Shown here piece after piece: positions 1 through 8,641 of a stretch of DNA of 64,000 bases (position 1 is the stretch's first letter; each line of letters begins with the position of its first letter). Position numbers and translations under genes: made by a program. Under the pieces are notes generated by a model. The model made no database searches. It was given only the letters and a program-made list of their open reading frames with translations, and had not been told where the DNA came from. This DNA comes from Oxalobacteraceae bacterium. GTDB lineage: Bacteria > Pseudomonadota > Gammaproteobacteria > Burkholderiales > Burkholderiaceae_D. The stretch is taken from positions 1 to 64,000 of the forward strand of contig JAUYNR010000026.1 in assembly GCA_030698225.1 (NCBI GenBank). The letters are read 5' to 3'.

Positions 1-40
1 GGCCTGCGTGCCTGCATGCAGGCACGCAGGCCTGCACTAC
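1..40. repeat. REP/BIME palindrome, cut by the window edge
   Basis: Positions 18-40 read GCAGGCACGCAGG followed by CCTGCACTAC; the reverse complement begins GTAGTGCAGGC. Positions 1-15 are the facing arm, truncated by the window start. The two arms form a near-perfect hairpin with a 2-nt centre. The same element with the same GTAG end recurs at 25094-25147. GTAG-headed palindromes are typical of REP sequences mobilised by RAYT (Y1) transposases; no such transposase gene is in the window. Confidence 0.8.
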
Positions 41-52
41 TGGAGAGCCGCA

Positions 53-1120
53 GTGTTGTGCCTATTTCTGTTTCTGCAAATTTTGCACATACCGGATGCG
101 CTGGCTGCGCCGCCGCAATTCACCGCGGTCACGCCCGGCAAGGCGCTGGTTTTCCCGCGCGACTTCGGCGCCCATCCGGAATTTCGCACCGAATGGTGGT
201 ATGCGACCGGCTGGCTGCGCACGCCGGACAGCAAGCCGCTCGGCTTCCAGGTCACCTTCTTCCGCTCGGCCACCGAGCATGACGCGGCCAACCCCAGCAA
301 TTTTGCGCCGAAGCAACTGATCATCGCCCACGCCGCGCTGTCCGACCCGGCAGAAAAGAAATTGCTGCACGGCGAAAAAAGCGCCCGCCAGGGTTTCGGG
401 CTGGCGTATGCGGCAGAACGCGACACCGATATCAAGCTCGACGACTGGCAGCTTAAACGCGGCGCCGATGGCAGCTATCAGGCGCTGGTGCGCACCCGCG
501 ACTTCGAATTGCAGCTGACGCTGCGCCCGACCCAGGCAGTCATGCTGCAGGGCCAGCACGGTTACTCGCGCAAGGGGCCGCAGCCGCAGCAGGCCAGTTA
601 TTACTACAGCGAACCGCAGTTGGCGGTGACCGGCACGCTGACCCGCCGGGGCCGGCCGGGGCCGGTTTCCGGCAGCGCCTGGCTCGATCACGAATGGTCG
701 ACTTCGGTGCTGGATGCCGACGCGGCCGGATGGGACTGGCTGGGTGCAAACCTCGATGACGGCAGTGCGCTGATGGCGTTTCGGATCCGCAGCAAAGCCG
801 GCGCGACTCTGTGGAGTCATGCTGCGCTGCGCAACCCGGCCGGAAAGATGACACAATTCATGCCGGACACCGTACTATTTACCCCACGGCGGCACTGGCG
901 ATCGCCGCGCACCACGGCGACTTACCCGGTCGAGATGCACATCCGCACCGGCGCCACCGTCTGGCAATTGGATCCGTTGCAGGACGACCAGGAACTCGAT
1001 GCGCGCCGCTCGAGCGGCGCCGCATATTGGGAAGGCGCTGTGACCATCAGCCGCGACGGCGTACCGGCCGGGCGCGGCTATCTTGAAATGACCGGATACG
1101 ACCAACCACTGAAACTATGA
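53..1120 (+). CDS. Lipocalin-like / AttH-CrtC family hydratase-like protein
   Basis: Secreted protein of about 355 residues, similar to the AttH/carotenoid 1,2-hydratase (CrtC-like) family with a two-part lipocalin-like fold. The signature FPRDFGAHPEFRTEWWY is near the N-terminus and SAWLDHEWS lies mid-protein. A hydrophobic leader ending in ALAA looks like a signal peptide. The frame stays open to the window edge, but GGAG at 42-45 lies 7 nt before GTG at 53, and the upstream part is REP sequence, so I chose GTG 53. The stop overlaps the next gene's ATG (ATGA), implying translational coupling to the ABC exporter. In such pairs the protein is thought to act in export or envelope lipid handling; the substrate is unknown. 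Confidence 0.82.
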   Translation: MLCLFLFLQILHIPDALAAPPQFTAVTPGKALVFPRDFGAHPEFRTEWWYATGWLRTPDSKPLGFQVTFFRSATEHDAANPSNFAPKQLIIAHAALSDPAEKKLLHGEKSARQGFGLAYAAERDTDIKLDDWQLKRGADGSYQALVRTRDFELQLTLRPTQAVMLQGQHGYSRKGPQPQQASYYYSEPQLAVTGTLTRRGRPGPVSGSAWLDHEWSTSVLDADAAGWDWLGANLDDGSALMAFRIRSKAGATLWSHAALRNPAGKMTQFMPDTVLFTPRRHWRSPRTTATYPVEMHIRTGATVWQLDPLQDDQELDARRSSGAAYWEGAVTISRDGVPAGRGYLEMTGYDQPLKL

Positions 1121-2970
1121 CCGACACCACCAGCTCCACCAGCAGCACCACCACCGCCGCCAGCACCGCACTGGTCGTCAAGCCGCAAAAAAGCAGTCTG
1201 GCCACGCTCAAGGGTCTGCTGCCCTTTCTGGCTCCCTACAAGCGTCAATTCCTGCTGGCCGGGATCGCCTTGCTGGTCGCCGCCGGCGCCACGCTGGCGA
1301 TTCCGTATGCATTCCGGCAGATGATCGATCTCGGCTTCGGCAATCCGGGCAATGCGGGCGCTGCCGGCAGCCAGAGCATTGCGCACATCGACTTTTACTT
1401 CCTGGCGCTGTTCGGCGCCGCTGCGGTGCTGGCAATCGCCACCGCCGCGCGCTTTTACATGGTGTCCCTGCTGGGCGAGCGCGTCACCGCCGACATCCGC
1501 AGCGCGGTGTACCGCCATGTGGTGACGCAAAGCCCACAGTTTTTCGAAACCACGCAGAGCGGCGAAGTGCTGTCGCGCCTGACCACCGACACCACCCTGA
1601 TCCAAGCCGTGGTCGGCACCAGCATCTCGATGGCGCTGCGCAATTCGCTGCTGTTCATCGGCGGCCTGGGCATGCTGTTCGTCACCAGCGTCAAGCTGAC
1701 CGCGATCATCATCGTATTGCTGGCGGTGGTGGTACTGCCGATCGTCTTCTTCGGGCGCCGCGTGCGCAAACTGTCGCGCGCCTCGCAAGACAGGATTGCC
1801 GATGCCTCGGCGATGGCGGGCGAAATTCTCAACGCGATGCCGACCGTGCAGGCGTTCACCCATGAGGCGGCCGAATCGCGGCGCTTTAGTACATCGGTCG
1901 AACAGGCGTTCGAAACCGCGATGCAGCGCATCCGCACCCGCACGTTGATGACGGCGGTAGCGATCCTGCTGGTGTTCGGCGCCATCGTGTTCGTGCTCTG
2001 GCTCGGTGCCCACGCGGTGATCCAGGGCACCATGAGTCTCGGCGAACTGGGGCAATTCGTCCTGTACGCGGTGCTGGTGGCCGGCTCGATCGGCGCGCTG
2101 TCGGAAGTGCTGGGCGAGGCGCAGCGCGCAGCCGGCGCCACCGAGCGCCTGCTGGAACTGCTGTCGGCGCACTCGCAGGTGCAGTCGCCCGCGCATCCGC
2201 TGCCATTGCCGCCGCGGGCTGCGGTCGGCTCGGCGCTGGCACTGAAAGACGTCAGCTTCCACTATCCGTCGCGCCCGCTGACGGACTCGCTGTCGCAGTT
2301 GACGCTGGAGATCGAGCCCGGCGAAACGGTCGCGCTGGTCGGCCCTTCCGGCGCCGGCAAGACCACGCTGTTCCAGCTGCTGCTGCGTTTCTACGACCCG
2401 CAGCAAGGCACGATCACGCTCGACGGCGTCGACATCAGGCAGCTCGATTTGCACGCGCTGCGCGACGCCATCGGCATCGTGCCGCAAGACACCATCATCT
2501 TCTCCGCCAATGCGCTGGAAAACATACGCTACGGCCGCGCCGACGCCAGCGACGACGAAGTGATTGCCGCCGCCAAGATGGCCGCCGCGCACGAATTCAT
2601 CGAACAATTGCCGGAAGGCTATCACTCCTTCCTCGGCGAGCGCGGCGTGCGGCTGTCCGGCGGCCAGCGCCAGCGCATCGCGATCGCCCGCGCACTGCTG
2701 AAGAATCCGCCGCTGCTGTTGCTGGACGAAGCCACCAGCGCACTCGATGCGGAGTCCGAACGGCTGGTGCAAAAAGCGCTGGAAGCGGCGATGGTCGGCC
2801 GCACCACCGTCGTCATCGCGCACCGGCTGGCGACCGTGCAGCGCGCGGACCGCATCATCGTGATCGAAAACGGTCAGATCGTCGAAACCGGGACCCACGC
2901 ATCGCTGGTGGAGCAAGGCGGAGTCTATGCGAACCTGGCGGCGCTGCAATTCCATCCAGCACAGTCATGA
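1117..2970 (+). CDS. ABC exporter, fused permease and ATPase (MsbA/LmrA type)
   Basis: 617-residue half-transporter. A Ser/Thr-rich N-terminus (about 20 residues) precedes a six-helix ABC transmembrane domain (about 35-330) and a nucleotide-binding domain. Walker A GPSGAGKTT is at about residue 409, the signature LSGGQRQR at about 513, Walker B LLLLDEATSALD at about 533 and the switch histidine in IAHRL at about 567. All catalytic residues are intact, so it should be an active homodimeric exporter in the inner membrane. The ATGA overlap with the lipocalin-like gene suggests one operon. The substrate cannot be read from sequence; lipid, drug or peptide are all possible. A copy of the dispersed 70-nt element begins 9 nt after the stop. 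Confidence 0.93.
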   Translation: MTDTTSSTSSTTTAASTALVVKPQKSSLATLKGLLPFLAPYKRQFLLAGIALLVAAGATLAIPYAFRQMIDLGFGNPGNAGAAGSQSIAHIDFYFLALFGAAAVLAIATAARFYMVSLLGERVTADIRSAVYRHVVTQSPQFFETTQSGEVLSRLTTDTTLIQAVVGTSISMALRNSLLFIGGLGMLFVTSVKLTAIIIVLLAVVVLPIVFFGRRVRKLSRASQDRIADASAMAGEILNAMPTVQAFTHEAAESRRFSTSVEQAFETAMQRIRTRTLMTAVAILLVFGAIVFVLWLGAHAVIQGTMSLGELGQFVLYAVLVAGSIGALSEVLGEAQRAAGATERLLELLSAHSQVQSPAHPLPLPPRAAVGSALALKDVSFHYPSRPLTDSLSQLTLEIEPGETVALVGPSGAGKTTLFQLLLRFYDPQQGTITLDGVDIRQLDLHALRDAIGIVPQDTIIFSANALENIRYGRADASDDEVIAAAKMAAAHEFIEQLPEGYHSFLGERGVRLSGGQRQRIAIARALLKNPPLLLLDEATSALDAESERLVQKALEAAMVGRTTVVIAHRLATVQRADRIIVIENGQIVETGTHASLVEQGGVYANLAALQFHPAQS

Positions 2971-2979
2971 TTATTTTAT

Positions 2980-3049
2980 ATACAGGGCGATGTAATTTTC
3001 ATACCGCAATAGATATATGCGGAAAAGTGCATATTTTTTGGCATACCCT
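2980..3049 (+). repeat. Dispersed 70-nt element, copy 1
   Basis: ATACAG at 2980, GTAATTTT at 2992, TGCGG at 3018-3022, then exactly 20 nt to ATACCC at 3043. It lies directly downstream of the ABC exporter stop, in the same orientation, and about 55 nt upstream of the next start. Confidence 0.8.
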
Positions 3050-3103
3050 TGATATTTATTAATCGCCCAAGATTCGAAGCAAATTCCCCGAGGAGAAACC
3101 AGG

Positions 3104-3358
3104 ATGCGATCAACCAAAGCCAGCGCAGCCGTCGAGCGCCTGAAGGCGCGTGACGGCAACAAGCCGTATTCGATGGTGCGCACCGGCGACGACCTGTTCT
3201 ATCTGGTGCTGGGCACCGGTGCCGGCACCCAGGAAAAGCTGGGACAAGCGCTGCCGCTGGACGACTTCGTGAAGTTCGTCAACAGCTTCGGCCCGCAGGT
3301 GGCCAAACGGGTCAGCAAGCTGGACGTGGCGTTTGAAAAGCAGTTAAGCAGGAAATAA
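3104..3358 (+). CDS. Conserved hypothetical protein, 84 residues
   Basis: Small basic soluble protein with no signal peptide or membrane segment; I do not recognise a domain. The start is well supported: AGGAG at about 3091-3095 precedes ATG 3104. The sequence has a compact alpha/beta look (YSMVRTGDDLFYLVLGTG, then DDFVKFVNSFGPQVAKRVSKLD) and ends in a basic tail. Codon use matches its neighbours. It stands alone between the ABC exporter and the DUF3460 gene. Function unknown. Confidence 0.72.
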   Translation: MRSTKASAAVERLKARDGNKPYSMVRTGDDLFYLVLGTGAGTQEKLGQALPLDDFVKFVNSFGPQVAKRVSKLDVAFEKQLSRK

Positions 3359-3492
3359 CGCGGCAACACCTCTCCGCCATCCATTGCCATGAAACTAAGC
3401 ATAGTTTCGGCACTCTAACTTCTGTGATTACGCGTTTCTATGTTTTCCCCTTTCTGCCCGCAGGCTGAAAGGGAGAAGGTGCGGGTGCAAAT

Positions 3493-3705
3493 ATGTCTAC
3501 CAAGCGGCAAGAATATCGGGTCGGCCACTCCGGCTACGTTTCGGAGTTTGAACAATTCATGGATAAGCATCTGGAGCAACATCCGGAAGTGGTCCGGGAT
3601 CAGCGCAAGGGCTGGTATATTTTCTGGGACCACAAGGCTGATCTTGAGGAATTGGAAAAGGCCAACAAGGACAGCGTGCCGGTCAAAGGCTACGACTATT
3701 TCTGA
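3493..3705 (+). CDS. DUF3460 family protein
   Basis: 70-residue soluble protein. The core YVSEFEQFMDKHLEQHP, then QRKGWYIFWDHKAD, and an aromatic C-terminus (GYDYF) fit the DUF3460 family, small proteins confined to Burkholderiales. Function is unknown. GGGAGAAGG about 12 nt upstream can serve as the ribosome site, and an imperfect hairpin (CCTTTCTGCC facing GGCTGAAAGG) sits just before it at about 3450-3475. No operon partner: the next gene runs on the other strand. Confidence 0.8.
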   Translation: MSTKRQEYRVGHSGYVSEFEQFMDKHLEQHPEVVRDQRKGWYIFWDHKADLEELEKANKDSVPVKGYDYF

Positions 3706-3821
3706 TTCGCAGTCCTCGCAGTCCTTTCACGCACGCCGTTCAATTTCATTGAAGCGCCGGGTGCGCAAGCCGTAGCTGCGGCGGCGTCGAATGGGGGGCA
3801 TCGCCAGATGCCCTATTCCAA

Positions 3822-4865
3822 TCAAGGCTTCATGTCGTGCGCAGGGCGCTCCCACAGATTGACGTTGCCCTCCGCCGCCAGCGCATCGATCATCGCCAGC
3901 TCTTCCGGGGAAAAGGCCAGGTTGTCCAGCGCACCGACATTCTCGCGGATCTGGTCGGGACTGCTGGCGCCGATCAGGGTGGTGGTCACGCGCGGGTCGC
4001 GCAACACCCAGGCCAGCGCCATCTGCGCCAGGCTCTGGCCGCGGCCGATGGCAATCTCATTGAGCGCGCTCACATTCGCCAGGTTCTGCGGACTGAGGTG
4101 CTCGGCCTTCAATGAGCCGCCGCCGGGGCGGTTGATGCGCGCATCGGACGGAATGCCGTGCAGGTATTTGTCGGTCAGCAGTCCCTGCGCCAACGCGGTG
4201 AAGGTGATGCAGCCGATGCCCTGCTGCTCCAGCGTAGCGAGCAAATCGCGTTCGATCCAGCGGTTGAACATATTGTACGAGGGCTGATGGATCAGGCACG
4301 GCACCTTGTAAGAACGCAACAATTGCGCCATTTCCAGTGTTTTTGCTGCGGAATAGGAAGAGATGCCGACATATAGCGCCTTGCCCTGCTGCACCGCGCT
4401 GGCCAGCGCAGCCGCGGTTTCTTCCAGCGGCGTTTCCGGGTCGAAACGATGGGAATAGAAGATGTCCAGATAGTCCAGCCCCATCCGGCCCAGGCTCTGG
4501 TCCAGGCTGGCCAGCACATATTTGCGTGAGCCGCCGCCCTGGCCGTACGGCCCCGGCCACATGTCCCAGCCGGCCTTGCTGGAGATGATCAGCTGGTCGC
4601 GGTGCGGCTTGAAATCCTGTCTGAAAATGGTGCCGAAATTGCTCTCCGCGCTGCCGTACGGCGGGCCGTAATTGTTGGCCAGGTCAAAATGCGTGATGCC
4701 CAGATCGAATGCGGTGCGCAACATCGCGCGCTGCTGCGCCAGCGGCGTGCTGTCGCCGAAGTTGTGCCACATGCCCAGCGACAGTGCCGGCAGCTTCAGT
4801 CCGCTGCGGCCGCAAAAACGGTACGGCATGCTGTCATAGCGGGTCGGTGACGGGATGTATTCCAT
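3822..4865 (-). CDS. mgrA: Aldo/keto reductase, L-glyceraldehyde 3-phosphate reductase type
   Basis: 347-residue NADPH-dependent aldo-keto reductase, full length compared with E. coli YghZ/Gpr (346). The catalytic tetrad is visible: Asp in HFDLANNYG, Tyr in the same segment, Lys in IISSKAG and His in FYSHRFDPE. The segment NNYGPPYGSAE is characteristic of the YghZ branch, which reduces L-glyceraldehyde 3-phosphate and methylglyoxal, so a detoxification role is likely. AAGGA lies 5 nt before the ATG. Monocistronic; the DUF1097 gene upstream ends in its own terminator. Confidence 0.9.
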   Translation of the reverse strand: MEYIPSPTRYDSMPYRFCGRSGLKLPALSLGMWHNFGDSTPLAQQRAMLRTAFDLGITHFDLANNYGPPYGSAESNFGTIFRQDFKPHRDQLIISSKAGWDMWPGPYGQGGGSRKYVLASLDQSLGRMGLDYLDIFYSHRFDPETPLEETAAALASAVQQGKALYVGISSYSAAKTLEMAQLLRSYKVPCLIHQPSYNMFNRWIERDLLATLEQQGIGCITFTALAQGLLTDKYLHGIPSDARINRPGGGSLKAEHLSPQNLANVSALNEIAIGRGQSLAQMALAWVLRDPRVTTTLIGASSPDQIRENVGALDNLAFSPEELAMIDALAAEGNVNLWERPAHDMKP

Positions 4866-4991
4866 GAGGTTCCTTGATTCGGGGCGAGTGTGACAGGGTG
4901 TTCAATTCTAGCCACTTTCCCGCAATCATGTTGTCGCTCGGAATACGCCGGTCACACCGGGCGGGTCTTGGCCGGTGCCGGCATTGAAAAT

Positions 4992-5061
4992 ATACTGTTA
5001 TACGTATTTTTAAAAGCGGTTTATTTATATGCGGCAAATGCCATTATTTAAACTATACCCG
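4992..5061 (+). repeat. Dispersed 70-nt element, copy 2
   Basis: ATACTG at 4992, GTATTTTT at 5004, TGCGG at 5030-5034, 20 nt, ATACCC at 5055. It lies in the 474-nt gap between the aldo-keto reductase start and the DUF1097 stop. It is the only copy not close to a 3' end. The rest of the gap holds the terminator at 5256-5292 and nothing else I recognise. Confidence 0.8.
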
Positions 5062-5255
5062 CCATAAAATGCAAAAATTCTGGGCATGGCAAACGCTGTG
5101 CGAATGCGAAGCGTGCACTGGCATCGAGAATCACGAAATTGCCGATACAGTCCAAGGTCAGTGCGCTTTCCGATTCGGCGATGGCAAACGGCGTTGATCT
5201 GAATTTGCGCAACCATCAGGAAAATGTACTTTTTTCATACAGATGCCGCCGACGT

Positions 5256-5292
5256 AAAATGGCCCGCATCGGTCACCGATGCGGGCCATTTT
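5256..5292 (-). terminator. Intrinsic terminator of the DUF1097 gene
   Basis: A perfect 18-bp dyad with a 1-nt centre: AAAATGGCCCGCATCGGT faces its exact complement. It has A-runs on the left and T-runs on the right, so it can terminate transcription in either direction. It is placed 48 nt after the stop of the minus-strand DUF1097 gene. Confidence 0.88.
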
Positions 5293-5339
5293 CAGTCATC
5301 GACAAGTCTGCGTCAGCGGCGCAATTGCGCCGCCATTCT

Positions 5340-5846
5340 TCAGGTCTCGACCGCTGCCAGGTCCGGTTTGGCGGTGATTGCCGCACCCAGCTTGGCGGAC
5401 ACAAAGCCGAACACGGTACCGGTGACGATCGAGAGGATCGTAGGCAGAATCGCCTCGGCTGGTGCCACCCCTTTCAGCAGGATCAGTCCGGCGATCGATG
5501 CGAATCCATAGACGGATGCCGGAATCGTGGCCAGCAGGCCGATATGCGCAGCCAGCACGATGACTGCCGCGCCGATGCCGACCGCGACCGGGGCGCTGAA
5601 GCTGCCGAGCGTGCCCAGCTGCCCTGCCAGCATGACCGACAAGGCGCCGACGACTGCGCCAAACGACATGCAGATTACGGTTTTCTTGGCGGCCTCGAGG
5701 TCGGCGCCGGAATGGAAGAAGCAGGCCCAGGCAATGAAAGCCTGCCAGATCTGCATCAGCATTGCGGCAAACGGACCAAGGAAGAGCCACGTTGCGATCG
5801 TGGCGAGCACACCGATGGATAAGGCCAAAGCAATTAATGACGGCAT
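5340..5846 (-). CDS. DUF1097 family inner-membrane protein
   Basis: 168-residue protein made almost entirely of hydrophobic segments, about five predicted membrane helices, with glycine-rich stretches such as SFGAVVGALSVMLAG. Similar to YcdZ-type DUF1097 proteins, whose role is not established. A strong ribosome site (AGGAG, 9 nt before ATG) supports the start. It has its own terminator at 5256-5292 and is probably monocistronic. Confidence 0.83.
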   Translation of the reverse strand: MPSLIALALSIGVLATIATWLFLGPFAAMLMQIWQAFIAWACFFHSGADLEAAKKTVICMSFGAVVGALSVMLAGQLGTLGSFSAPVAVGIGAAVIVLAAHIGLLATIPASVYGFASIAGLILLKGVAPAEAILPTILSIVTGTVFGFVSAKLGAAITAKPDLAAVET

Positions 5847-6047
5847 AATTTATGTCTCCTCTAGGATGTTTCTGGATTTGTATTTCTGGAAAATGCACGG
5901 CATGACGGTCCTCGGACTTGTTCGCCGGCCGTTGCCTTTCAGCAAATATTGTGCCACCCGCCGCTTTTTGCCGGTCGGGTTTGAGTCAGATGAAGTCGGG
6001 ATGCATCCGTGCAGATTGATGGCTGGGCTTCGCAAGCGCAATGCCGG

Positions 6048-6665
6048 CTACCGATCACGCAAGGTATGCGGCGCTGCGCCGTCTGCCAGCTCGGAAAACT
6101 GCAGCGGCTGCGCACCCAGTTCGATCATCTGCGCTATCGCGGCCCGGCCGTCGCCCGGATGGAGATCGACTGCACGGATCGCATCCAGCAACAGCATCAC
6201 TGCGAAGCCTTGCGACAATGCATCTTTCACCGTATTCAACACGCAGTAATCGGTTGCCAGCCCGCCGATGAAGAGCCGCTCGCTGCCGCTTGCGTGCAGC
6301 CGGATGGCCAGGTCGGTGCCGTCAAAACCGGAATAGGCATCTTTCTCCACCGCAGTCGCTTTCGGGACGATGACGGCGCCGGGAGGCAGATTGAGCAAGG
6401 CCGCCAGCTCCGCGCCCTTGCTGCCGGCGACGCAATGCGGCGGCCAGATTCCGCCCTGCGCCCGGAACGAGCAGTGGCTGGCCGGGTGCCAGTCCCGGGT
6501 TGCGAAGATCGGCAATGACTGCCGCGCGAACGCCGCGATATATCGATTCAGGACCGGAATCACCTGATCCCCCGCCGGCACCGGCAGATTTCCGCCCGGC
6601 AAAAAGTCGTTTTGCACATCGACGATCAGCAGTGCATCCTTACTGCTCAATTGCATCGGATCCAT
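6048..6665 (-). CDS. pncA: Nicotinamidase
   Basis: Hydrolyses nicotinamide to nicotinate for NAD salvage. 205-residue isochorismatase-fold enzyme. Catalytic Asp16 lies in LIVDVQNDF, Cys141 in GGLATDYCV, and the Lys in VEKDAYSGF completes the triad; the metal-site segment RDWHPASHCSF is intact. The open frame extends to 6971 but would overlap the divergent pncB, and that extension is not nicotinamidase-like. ATG 6665 has GAGAAG just upstream, so I start there. Divergent from pncB, whose product uses this enzyme's nicotinate, with a shared regulatory region of about 145 nt. Confidence 0.93.
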   Translation of the reverse strand: MDPMQLSSKDALLIVDVQNDFLPGGNLPVPAGDQVIPVLNRYIAAFARQSLPIFATRDWHPASHCSFRAQGGIWPPHCVAGSKGAELAALLNLPPGAVIVPKATAVEKDAYSGFDGTDLAIRLHASGSERLFIGGLATDYCVLNTVKDALSQGFAVMLLLDAIRAVDLHPGDGRAAIAQMIELGAQPLQFSELADGAAPHTLRDR

Positions 6666-6734
6666 AGGCTTCTCGCAGCTCTGTTGGCATCGATTGATAA
6701 GCAATGAAGAATAAATCACGATCTCGCCCAATGC

Positions 6735-6748
6735 TTGATCGGTCTCAA
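6735..6748. promoter_or_regulatory. Possible FNR/ANR-type dyad between pncA and pncB
   Basis: TTGAT-CGGT-CTCAA matches the FNR consensus TTGATNNNNATCAA at 9 of 10 fixed positions. It is centred about 68 nt before the likely pncB start and 76 nt before pncA. A core of eight bases occurs about once per 65 kb by chance, so this is only suggestive. Confidence 0.35.
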
Positions 6749-6809
6749 ACACATGACAGGCAGTGCACATAAGCTTGAATATTATTCCCCTCATTCTTGC
6801 CGAATCCCG

Positions 6810-8201
6810 ATGCGACACTACAGCGAAAGCGCGCTTCTGACCGATCTTTACGAGCTCACCATGCTGCAGGCGTATTTTTCGCGCGGCATGGATGACACGG
6901 CGGTATTTGAATTTTTCGTTCGCCAACTCCCTCCGGGACGCAACTTCCTGATGGCGGCAGGGCTGGCGCAAGTCGTCGATTATTTGACTGAACTATTGTT
7001 TGACCATGACGATCTGGCATGGCTCAGCGCCAGCGGCCGCTTCGACCCCGAGTTCATCGCATCGCTGATCGATTTCCGCTTCTCCGGCGACGTCGATGCG
7101 CTGCCTGAAGGCACCGTTTTTTTTGCCGATGAACCGGTAATCCGGATTACCGCGCCGCTGCGCGAAGCCCAGTTCATCGAAAGCCGCGTGATGAATTTGC
7201 TGCATTATCAAACGCTGGTCGCATCCAAGGCCGCGCGTTCGGTGATTGCCGCGCAAGGCAGGCAGCTGGTCGATTTCGGCCTGCGGCGCGCGCACGGAGC
7301 GGAAGCCGCGGTACTGTCGGCGCGCGCCAGCTATATCGCCGGTTTTGACGGCAGCGCAACCACGCTGGCTGCGCCGCTGTTCGAGATCCCGGTGTTCGGC
7401 ACCATGGCGCATTCGTTCGTACAGGCGTACGAATACGAAACCGATGCGTTTGCCGCATTTGCGCAGGCGTTCCCGCACAATGCGACGCTGCTGATCGACA
7501 CCTACGACACCGAAGCGGCCGCGCAACAGGTGGTGCGGCTGCAGCAATGGCTGCAGGAGGAAGAGAGGGATATTCAGCTCAAGGCGGTGCGCATCGACAG
7601 CGGCGACCTGGACGCGCTGGCGCGCCAGGTGCGACAGATCCTGGATGCCGGCGACTGCGGCGGGATCGGCATCTTCGCCAGCGGCAATCTGGACGAATAC
7701 GCATTGCAAGCGCTGCTGCAGAACGGCGCACCGATCGACGGATTCGGCGTCGGCACGCGGATGAACACGTCGAGCGACGCGCCGTATCTGGATTGCGCCT
7801 ACAAGCTGGTCGAATATGCGGGTCAGGCGCGCCGCAAGCGCTCGCCCGGCAAGGCAACCTGGCCGGGCTGCAAGCAGGTGTTCCGCCATTACGATGCCCA
7901 CGGCGTGATGTGCGGCGACACGCTGGCGCTGCAACACGACGAGATTAAGGGAGAAGCGTTGCTGCAACCGGTAATACGCGGCAGCATGCTGCTGACACCG
8001 TCGTCGCCGCTGTCGCAGGTCCGCGCGCACGCCCGGGCGCAGATTGCCAGTCTGCCGCCGGCCCTGCGTGGGCTGGACGCGGCGCCGCCGTATCCGGTTG
8101 CGGTGTCCCACACCTTGCAGCAGTTGGCGCAACAGGTGGATGAACATCAGCGCGCGATGGCCGAGGCCGATCACGCACATTGGGGGGCCGACCTTGGTTA
8201 G
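6810..8201 (+). CDS. pncB: Nicotinate phosphoribosyltransferase
   Basis: Converts nicotinate and PRPP to nicotinate mononucleotide, the entry step of the Preiss-Handler NAD route. 463 residues from ATG 6810; the frame is open from 6735 but homologues begin at the segment SALLTDLYELTM, which follows MRHYSE. Typical motifs are VFEFFVRQLPPGRNFLMAAGL, DFGLRRAHG and VFGTMAHSFVQAYE. The C-terminal part keeps the SPGKATWPG segment of this class. Divergent from pncA. The archease gene overlaps its 3' end by 8 nt, so pncB, archease and rtcB may form one transcript. Confidence 0.93.
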   Translation: MRHYSESALLTDLYELTMLQAYFSRGMDDTAVFEFFVRQLPPGRNFLMAAGLAQVVDYLTELLFDHDDLAWLSASGRFDPEFIASLIDFRFSGDVDALPEGTVFFADEPVIRITAPLREAQFIESRVMNLLHYQTLVASKAARSVIAAQGRQLVDFGLRRAHGAEAAVLSARASYIAGFDGSATTLAAPLFEIPVFGTMAHSFVQAYEYETDAFAAFAQAFPHNATLLIDTYDTEAAAQQVVRLQQWLQEEERDIQLKAVRIDSGDLDALARQVRQILDAGDCGGIGIFASGNLDEYALQALLQNGAPIDGFGVGTRMNTSSDAPYLDCAYKLVEYAGQARRKRSPGKATWPGCKQVFRHYDAHGVMCGDTLALQHDEIKGEALLQPVIRGSMLLTPSSPLSQVRAHARAQIASLPPALRGLDAAPPYPVAVSHTLQQLAQQVDEHQRAMAEADHAHWGADLG

Positions 8202-8628
8202 CAGCAGCGGTTCCGGCCGCTGGGAGCATTTTCAGCATGGTTCGGATGTCGGCATACGGGGCATCGGGAAGACCAAGGCGCAGGCGTTCGAACAGGCGGC
8301 GCTTGCATTGACTGCGGTGATTACCGCGCCGGAAACAGTGCAGCCCAGCGTCCGTGTCGCGATTCATTGCGATGCGGCGGATGATGAGTTTCTGTTGGTC
8401 GACTGGATCAATGCGCTGATTTTTGAAATGGCGACGCGCAACCTGCTGTTTTGCCGTTTTCAGGTGTCGCTAGACGAGACAATGCTGGACGCCACCGCAT
8501 GGGGCGAACCGGTAGATGTCGCGCGCCATTGTCCGGCGGTCGAGGCAAAGGGCGCAACCTTTACCGAGCTGGCGGTCAGGCAGCTCGGCGACGATTGGTG
8601 GCTGGCACAGTGCGTAGTTGATGTGTGA
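8194..8628 (+). CDS. Archease, RtcB activator
   Basis: Small (144-residue) protein that promotes guanylylation and multiple turnover of the RNA ligase RtcB. The N-terminal segment WEHFQHGSDVGIRGIG with acidic metal-site residues, and LLVDWINALIFEMATRNLLF, are typical of archease. No ATG fits; TTG 8194 is in frame, with GGGGGG at 8182-8187 as ribosome site, overlapping the pncB stop. An upstream extension in the same frame lies inside pncB and is rejected. rtcB starts 13 nt after the stop, matching the usual archease-rtcB pairing. Confidence 0.9.
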   Translation: MVSSSGSGRWEHFQHGSDVGIRGIGKTKAQAFEQAALALTAVITAPETVQPSVRVAIHCDAADDEFLLVDWINALIFEMATRNLLFCRFQVSLDETMLDATAWGEPVDVARHCPAVEAKGATFTELAVRQLGDDWWLAQCVVDV

Positions 8629-8641
8629 CCGGAAGGAAACG

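Noticed and set aside
1078-2955. 625-codon open frame on the minus strand
   Set aside because: Antisense to the ABC exporter, which has every family motif; low-complexity His/Gln/Arg-rich product typical of shadow frames in GC-rich genes.
5139-5822. 227-codon plus-strand frame
   Set aside because: Antisense to the DUF1097 gene and crossing its terminator.
6666-6971. N-terminal extension of pncA
   Set aside because: Would overlap the divergent pncB coding region and adds non-homologous sequence; ATG 6665 fits the family.
8044-8193. Longer archease start inside pncB
   Set aside because: The extra 50 residues are out-of-frame pncB sequence without homology; TTG 8194 has a ribosome site.
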